From JBMNTQ01 sp050945815 (GTDB taxonomy: Bacteria; Bacillota; Clostridia; Christensenellales; JBMNTQ01): DNA of 12,104 nucleotides. The translations under genes and the position numbers were made by a program. Below the pieces are notes generated by a model. That model was not told where the DNA came from. It did no database searches and saw only the letters and a list, made by a program, of their open reading frames with translations. The DNA is taken from contig JBMNTQ010000048.1 in NCBI GenBank assembly GCA_050945815.1, forward strand, positions 1 to 12,104, given 5' to 3'. Shown here piece by piece: positions 8,701-12,104 of this stretch (position 1 is the stretch's first letter; each line of letters begins with the position of its first letter).

Positions 8701-8784
8701 GCAACGTTCTGTCGTAGCGCGTTGGAAGTCTTTCAATTCAGACAGTATAATTTTTTCTCTTTCAGCAAGTGTAATCCCGCTCAT
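5755..8784 (-). CDS. SNF2-like superfamily II helicase/translocase of a DUF6361-PLD-helicase cassette
   Basis: A 1009-residue superfamily II ATPase. An N-terminal LKDFQRATTERCF (Q-motif-like) is followed by Walker A in ADEVGLGKT (42-50), the DEFQ Walker B box (269-272) and motif III in LLLSATPF (302-309). The second RecA lobe starts near KVLVFSAWEMV (527-537) and ends with motif V ATTSIGQEGLDFH (851-863) and the arginine-finger motif VI QREGRINR (883-890). About 300 residues lie between the start of lobe two and motif V, a large insertion of unknown role, with a basic patch near 578-592. All ATPase residues are intact, so it should translocate on or remodel duplex DNA. Its start overlaps the PLD stop by four bases (ATGA) and its stop nearly touches the next start, indicating translational coupling and a shared complex. 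DISARM and Azaca-like systems also pair a helicase with a PLD protein. Confidence 0.92.
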   Translation of the reverse strand: MSGITLAEREKIILSELKDFQRATTERCFDLFRSGQKRVLVADEVGLGKTLIARGVIAKLANYHKQTGDELFKVLYICLNTSIANQNIRKLKIYDNVTVDGVSDTRLSMQHLKIFEQENDPKIREGYIQLIPLTPATSFNITNSSGLVQERALIFAILRRLDMFSTLNDELEVIFADGINGFYTWAKDWIEQRVIDCDNASKGIYLKTICHDVLSHFGAKLTEELLGLCEAVRNNSYDATVGRRTIRSLRVLFSQVSIGRLNPDLVIMDEFQRFRELITALPDSEIGLLTNAFLKSKNTNTLLLSATPFKLYQTLEEAAESGVDEHYQEFLELMRFLFSDENKNMQFEETWSSFSTSLREVTSDFGTLISIKNKAEQAMYSGICRTERLLAGESGNFSDDSTKKASLDISETDIQSFMVAENLSGTVHIPVEYVKSCPYLLSFMEHYKYKSDIKNLKPTLSRQARKLLFIDEKSLREYEPLPPNNARLERLMDVTLANEAERLLWVPPSIPYYKPGGVFKGKDGFSKVLVFSAWEMVPRMIACTLSYECECRTIGKLYLNETDKRNKGYLIEDDVSSSGSKRKATARFPYRKLTENRIKPLTTASTTLAELYNPVEHMGESLNDIRKGIKKQIQPLLDGMKREYGVTERGAPDMDWYWVAPLLFDEFMRFNIWPVNKKIAIPQRKMPSDLADVLTSMAIASPATCAMRVFKGDRSLAERFAKEVADMLDKPEAIAVIELAYGKSDDAHYKNVLKYCVDGNFAAMLDEYAHVLNDRNIESLCNQMCEALQATTASYSIDTYTSFIKNKKAQIRMRSHFAAGFYQTQSDEKTSQRKENLRTAFNAPFRPFVLATTSIGQEGLDFHNYTRKIVHWNLPHNPVDLEQREGRINRYKCLSIRQSLAQKYGNADFTSDVWDEVFQFALDAKGKDEPELVPFWCLPDGSVKIERIIPMYPYSKDKAIYNRLLKILSLYRVTMGQARQEELLEYLFNNRSSEELKELFINLSPIRRE

Positions 8785-10550
8785 TGCTTCACCACCTTCT
8801 CAAACTGCTCGTACAGTTTCAGAAAATCTTGCGGAATAATATTATCGTTCGTAAGCGATATTATTTCTCTGATTTCACGCAAGCTGTCTTTGTCATTTGC
8901 CGCAGCTTTCAACATACGTTCATACAAAATCGGTGCATCGAAATTCATGTTTAAGAAGCAGAAATCCCCTTTACCCTTTTTCATGTTCTCCAAAAAAGCG
9001 GCAAGGTAATCGTCGCTTAAGAGGAACGCGATATAGATTAAAAATGCGTTTTTATCCCTTACAACCTCGCTGAACACAGCAGAGTCACGGTTGTCTGGGA
9101 TACCCGTGGTCTGGATTTTTAGCACCCGGCTAACCTCTTTATCACGGTTCTTTGCCGTGATGACATACCATTCCGAGATGTCACGCAGACCGAGACCGGT
9201 AAAATTTATGCTCTCGCTTAAGGTCTGATGATTCGCCTTCATTAGGGGAGATAACGTCATTTCGGCTTCACTTTGAAAGGGCTGCATGGTCACAACCACA
9301 TTGAAATGCTCTTTTCCAATTACGACTGCCGATTTTCGGAGAGCACAGAAATCACGCACGGCGCTTTCAAGCATCATAAGAACAGCATCTTCACTGGTGG
9401 CGGTGTACTCCTTCGGCTCGACTTTCTCAAACGGATTCGCCTTTTCATCAGAGCCGAACAGATCTTGCTTGAGCTTGTCGACGTTCAAATACCGTTGCTT
9501 TCCCCAAAGGGCAAGCATGCACTCCACATTTCCACCGAAAAAAGCGTTGTAGCTCGCGTTTGCCGAGCCGACATATAACTCACTGTTTGACCATTTTGTG
9601 CGGAGATAGACCTTCGCATGGATGTCCTGTGTCTTAAAATCACCGGTTTCAGAGATACGCTCCTCACCGTCAACCACGTCGTCCTTAATGGTGTAGGTGT
9701 CAAATGATTTGAGTAGTTCCGCGCTTAGCTTCGATAGCTCTGATTTTCTTGTGATAAGCGTACAGTCAGGGTTCACAAGGCGCTTCTTTTCAAAGCCCTC
9801 AATGACGCTTTTGCTTAAAAATGGTGATATGACCATTATCTTGTGGAAACTGTCGCCGAGGTTGTCGGTAGAGGAAACACCAATGCCATAAGGGATAAAG
9901 TTGAAGCCATCAAATTCTCTGCCAAGATTACGCCATTCAACATCAACAATTTCATCTGCAAGCTTAGATAACAGCTTTCTTTTATTCTTGAGTTGGCTGT
10001 TGTGTGAGCTTGTATTCTTATGCAGCCACAGCAAAAATGCGCGCATAGCTTCGCCCGTGCTTTCACCTTTCTCAATAACCATCTCACCCTTGGCTGCGCT
10101 ATCAAGGCGTAGTGCGACGTCCCAACTGCGGTCGAAGGTAAGATTCCTGGACATGACAATCAGACGGAACTTGTCGGGCAAGCCGTCTGCTGAAAACTTC
10201 AAGAACCATGTTTTGGGATGAAACGATCGCTTGTTTCGTAGATTGACCTCACTCACACAGTTTTCAAGCAGCGGCAGCAACTTGTTGGGTTTATCCGGTA
10301 TCCTGATTTGACTGCTCTGACAGAAAATGAGCAGCTTTCCACTTGCTCTGCGAATTGCTTCGAGCATATGTAACGGACTTTGCGTAAGCTCGGTATCCGC
10401 TTCCACATTAAGTCCAACGATAGCGCATACGGCTGTCAGTGTCTCAAGGTCGAGGGAATATGTTGTTCCGACCGCAAATGATGTCTTATAACGAGGGGGC
10501 GGCGAAAGAAGCTCCCTGTAATCAATGCGATCTGATTGGGTATTAAGCAT
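8781..10550 (-). CDS. Phospholipase D-like nuclease of a DUF6361-PLD-helicase cassette
   Basis: A 589-residue protein with two PLD half-sites. The first has FHPKTWFLKF (HxK at 111-113) followed by SRNLTFD (134-140). The second has DIHAKVYL (HxK at 311-313) followed by GSANAS (328-333) and NVE (341-343). Bacterial proteins with this arrangement are usually metal-independent nucleases rather than lipases, and the helicase next door makes DNA the likely substrate. The C-terminal 240 residues carry no motif that I recognise. No signal peptide is present once the correct start is used. The frame is open from 10613, but the ATG at 10550 overlaps the DUF6361 stop (TAA at 10543-10545), has GAGGGGG nine bases upstream and gives the natural MLNTQSDR start. 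The last four bases overlap the helicase start. It is the likely effector nuclease of the cassette. Confidence 0.9.
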   Translation of the reverse strand: MLNTQSDRIDYRELLSPPPRYKTSFAVGTTYSLDLETLTAVCAIVGLNVEADTELTQSPLHMLEAIRRASGKLLIFCQSSQIRIPDKPNKLLPLLENCVSEVNLRNKRSFHPKTWFLKFSADGLPDKFRLIVMSRNLTFDRSWDVALRLDSAAKGEMVIEKGESTGEAMRAFLLWLHKNTSSHNSQLKNKRKLLSKLADEIVDVEWRNLGREFDGFNFIPYGIGVSSTDNLGDSFHKIMVISPFLSKSVIEGFEKKRLVNPDCTLITRKSELSKLSAELLKSFDTYTIKDDVVDGEERISETGDFKTQDIHAKVYLRTKWSNSELYVGSANASYNAFFGGNVECMLALWGKQRYLNVDKLKQDLFGSDEKANPFEKVEPKEYTATSEDAVLMMLESAVRDFCALRKSAVVIGKEHFNVVVTMQPFQSEAEMTLSPLMKANHQTLSESINFTGLGLRDISEWYVITAKNRDKEVSRVLKIQTTGIPDNRDSAVFSEVVRDKNAFLIYIAFLLSDDYLAAFLENMKKGKGDFCFLNMNFDAPILYERMLKAAANDKDSLREIREIISLTNDNIIPQDFLKLYEQFEKVVKQ

Positions 10551-11718
10551 GGTTGCCAACCCCCTCGAAAATGTCCTTGACGATACGCTGAGCATAGGGC
10601 AAACGATAAACAAGCGGTGACATGTTTACGTTATTATCGTCGTACTTATACAGATCTGTATTAGTCAGCTTTGCACGCGCCGCACCTTTAATCTCTTTTT
10701 CTCGGTGAATGATAAGACTGTCCAGTTCGCCCTCGTTATCAATTGCAGATGTATATGCCTTGAGAAACCGCATCACGCTGGCGCGGGGCTTGAGCCGTGT
10801 CTGAACATCAGCGAGGCTCACGGTCGGGCGTTCCTCTTTGTATTGCGCCCACGACTCATTGGCAAGATTATTTTTTCCATCTGAATAGATAACATTGTAC
10901 CTAATCTGTGCACCAAAGATGAAGCGCGAGAAATCGCGAGCAAGCTTGTAATCTCTTAATAGTTCGGGAGGCATAATGCTTTGCATAGCATAGATATCAT
11001 CCAATTTTGCATATTCGGTGAAGTCAAGCCGACTCTCGCGCAGTACAAATGCAAGTAGGCTGTCGCGGGTACCGGGCATGGATGTAATACGCTCACGCAA
11101 ATATGTGGCTTCATCTAAAGTCAACTTAATCGTCAGGCTTTCACGCCAATTCTCTTTTGCAGCGGGCACGCGCCAAAAGGCTGCTCCGCTCATTCCAGCA
11201 TCAGTGTCATCGGTGGTATCATCTTCATTTTCGGCCTTGCGCTTTCCAAGTCCTTTCTCCCGCTCTGACGCGGCTTTACGTGCATGGAAAAGTTCCGCAT
11301 ATTCAGACAGCGTAACCGGCTCTGAAATAAAGCCATAGGTTCGCAGTGCTCTCCAGTAAATGCTCGACGGCTTTCTTCTCAGCGTTTGCCGAGAACGCTG
11401 CCCGATAATGCCCTCAGCGCCATTAACTGCGAGTATGTCAATAATGTCAAGTTCGTTTTGCTCTAACGCCTCTATAAACTGCCGCGGCAAAAGCTTCTTT
11501 CCTCGTTCAAGCTCCAAGCAGATATACGGTATAATGAAAAGATATTTAGCCCTCGTCTGGATTGTGGAGGTGCCAGGAAAGAGGATGTCAGAAAAGCCGT
11601 CCCGAATTGTTCCGATGCCAAGCTCATCCACCGCGCCCGGCTCTGTCAGCTGGCGCAGTACGCTCAGAACCATATCCCGGTCGCTCTTAGAAAAATCAAT
11701 CCACCCTAAGTTAAGCAT
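10543..11718 (-). CDS. DUF6361 family protein, first gene of the helicase/PLD cassette
   Basis: A 391-residue protein. The N-terminal block LGWIDFSKSDRDM, then AVDELGIGTIRDGFSDILF (about 29-47) and PGTSTIQTRAKYLFIIPYI (about 48-66), is what I recognise as the DUF6361 signature. A charged, low-complexity linker rich in K, E and D lies near 150-180 and separates two parts. The C-terminal part contains a helical segment KLTNTDLYKYDDNNVNMSPLVYR near the end. No catalytic motif is visible; its role in the cassette is unknown and could be target sensing or scaffolding. TTAGGAGG lies six bases before the ATG at 11718 and inside the decayed macro/Xre tail; the ATG at 11724 is too close to it. The stop overlaps the PLD start. 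Upstream only relics are found, so its promoter is not evident in this window. Confidence 0.88.
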   Translation of the reverse strand: MLNLGWIDFSKSDRDMVLSVLRQLTEPGAVDELGIGTIRDGFSDILFPGTSTIQTRAKYLFIIPYICLELERGKKLLPRQFIEALEQNELDIIDILAVNGAEGIIGQRSRQTLRRKPSSIYWRALRTYGFISEPVTLSEYAELFHARKAASEREKGLGKRKAENEDDTTDDTDAGMSGAAFWRVPAAKENWRESLTIKLTLDEATYLRERITSMPGTRDSLLAFVLRESRLDFTEYAKLDDIYAMQSIMPPELLRDYKLARDFSRFIFGAQIRYNVIYSDGKNNLANESWAQYKEERPTVSLADVQTRLKPRASVMRFLKAYTSAIDNEGELDSLIIHREKEIKGAARAKLTNTDLYKYDDNNVNMSPLVYRLPYAQRIVKDIFEGVGNHA

Positions 11719-11784
11719 AGCCATCCTCCTAACAAGGGCCGGTCATAGCTGAACAGAACCTCGTTAATCTTGAAAATATCGTAC
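11706..11784 (-). pseudogene. C-terminal remnant of a second macro/Xre-type gene
   Basis: On the minus strand 11784-11725 encode YDIFKINEVLFSYDRPLLGG, identical at 17 of 20 residues to the end of the intact macro/Xre protein and at 47 of 60 bases by hand count. It is thus a diverged paralogue and not a recent copy. A TAG stop lies immediately before the Tyr codon and no upstream homology is seen. The frame goes on seven or so codons past the Gly-Gly to a stop at 11706-11708, overlapping the DUF6361 start. The GGAGG that drives DUF6361 translation lies within the Gly-Gly codons, the same arrangement as between the intact macro/Xre gene and the 240-aa gene. This suggests that a macro/Xre gene once preceded the cassette and was deleted except for the part needed as a ribosome binding site. 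Confidence 0.8.
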
Positions 11785-11819
11785 TAACCTTTTTCCATAT
11801 AAACTATCCAGTCCAAGAC

Positions 11820-11978
11820 TCATGGAGCAATGAATTCTGACATCTGCCCATATCCGCTTAAATAGGTGCCTTTCTGAACTCTCGTCAGCGCAACGTAAAG
11901 TAGACATTTTCAGCGGTAGTGGATTCTTGTTCACTGATAGCAATGGTATGATCAATAGCAGATGCCAACGGAACTTTG
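11820..11978 (-). pseudogene. UvrD/AddA-type helicase C-terminal remnant with frameshift
   Basis: The minus strand at 11906-11820 encodes CLLYVALTRVQKG, then TYLSGYGQMSEFIAP and a stop. LLYVALTR is motif VI of UvrD/Rep/AddA superfamily I helicases, followed by the usual short tail. Upstream (11977-11907) a different frame gives VPLASAIDHTIAISEQE and TTAEN, which would continue naturally into LLYVALTR if one base were restored near 11907; in helicases of this group an acidic stretch does precede motif VI. The sequence is then cut at 11978 by the terminal repeat. Only about 50 codons remain, so no product is expected. Such helicases partner AddB-like nucleases, and a truncated one lies at the other end of the window. 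The 35 bases between this stop and the macro/Xre tail show nothing recognisable. Confidence 0.78.
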
Positions 11979-12104
11979 GGTAGTGTCAAATCAAGTTTGC
12001 AAAATCACTCCGATAAGAATAAATCAAGCGGCAGATAAAAAGGCGTCCTGAATGGACTGTGCGCTCAAATATGCCCTTGCGGACGACCAGTCTTCTGAAT
12101 ATTC
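11979..12104. repeat. Right copy of 126-bp perfect inverted repeat (probable IS end)
   Basis: Exact reverse complement of 2-127, beginning GGTAGTGTCAAATC at its inner tip and running off the window. It abuts the helicase relic directly. The bases next to the two tips (gcgatggc on the left, ggaacttt on the right) show no target duplication, so the two junctions are either separate insertions or a rearranged pair. Together with the left copy it would frame the whole island as a composite-transposon-like unit, or mark one element with long terminal repeats on a circular molecule. Confidence 0.85.

Noticed and set aside
8587..9009. 140-codon plus-strand open frame across the PLD/helicase junction
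   Set aside because: Antisense to two strongly supported genes; composition looks like reverse-strand shadow.
10551..10613. 21-residue N-terminal extension of the PLD protein
   Set aside because: It overlaps the DUF6361 C-terminus by 70 bases and lacks a ribosome binding site, whereas the ATG at 10550 has a good one and a stop-start overlap.
11764..11955. 63-codon minus-strand open frame overlapping the helicase and macro/Xre relics
   Set aside because: Its frame differs from both recognisable relics, and its sequence is the shadow of the helicase motif VI region read in another frame.
1..12104. CRISPR array, tRNA or rRNA genes
   Set aside because: No regularly spaced direct repeats and no tRNA or rRNA signature sequence were seen on either strand.

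Overview
The window looks like a defence or accessory island from a Bacillota genome, most likely a clostridium. The support is indirect: strong GGAGG-type ribosome binding sites, moderate base composition, an IS256-type transposase relic, and protein families (a macro domain fused to an Xre-like domain, DUF6361, an AddB-like nuclease) that I associate with Clostridia. No housekeeping gene is present, so a species cannot be named. Every gene I accept lies on the minus strand, so transcription runs from the right end to the left end.

Layout in transcription order: (a) 12104-11979, a 126-bp sequence that recurs inverted at 2-127 and looks like the tip of an insertion sequence; (b) 11978-11820, the C-terminal tail of a UvrD/AddA-type helicase with a frameshift; (c) 11784-11706, the last 20 or so codons of a second macro/Xre-type gene; (d) a tightly coupled cassette of a DUF6361 protein, a double-HxK phospholipase-D-like protein, a 1009-aa SNF2-like helicase and a small protein resembling the non-catalytic reader domain of some restriction enzymes; (e) an intact macro/Xre fusion, an uncharacterised 240-aa protein and a von Willebrand A protein; (f) an AddB-like PD-(D/E)XK nuclease cut off before its catalytic core by (g) an IS256-family transposase fragment, itself cut by the inverted repeat.

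The clearest functional unit is the DUF6361 / PLD / SNF2 trio, joined by stop-start overlaps. From memory this gene content matches the anti-phage system called Azaca and recalls the helicase plus PLD pair of DISARM; I could not verify the match. The fourth gene overlaps the helicase stop and may be an added recognition module. The macro/Xre, 240-aa and vWA genes follow and may form a second module concerned with ADP-ribose signals or regulation.

Both edges are decayed. The helicase tail at one end and the nuclease head at the other are the two halves of an AddAB-like pair. Either the island lies between their remains, or the window is one turn of a circular or tandemly repeated unit whose nuclease-helicase pair was broken by the insertion sequence. 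The inverted ends may also simply mark where an assembler stopped at a repeated element.
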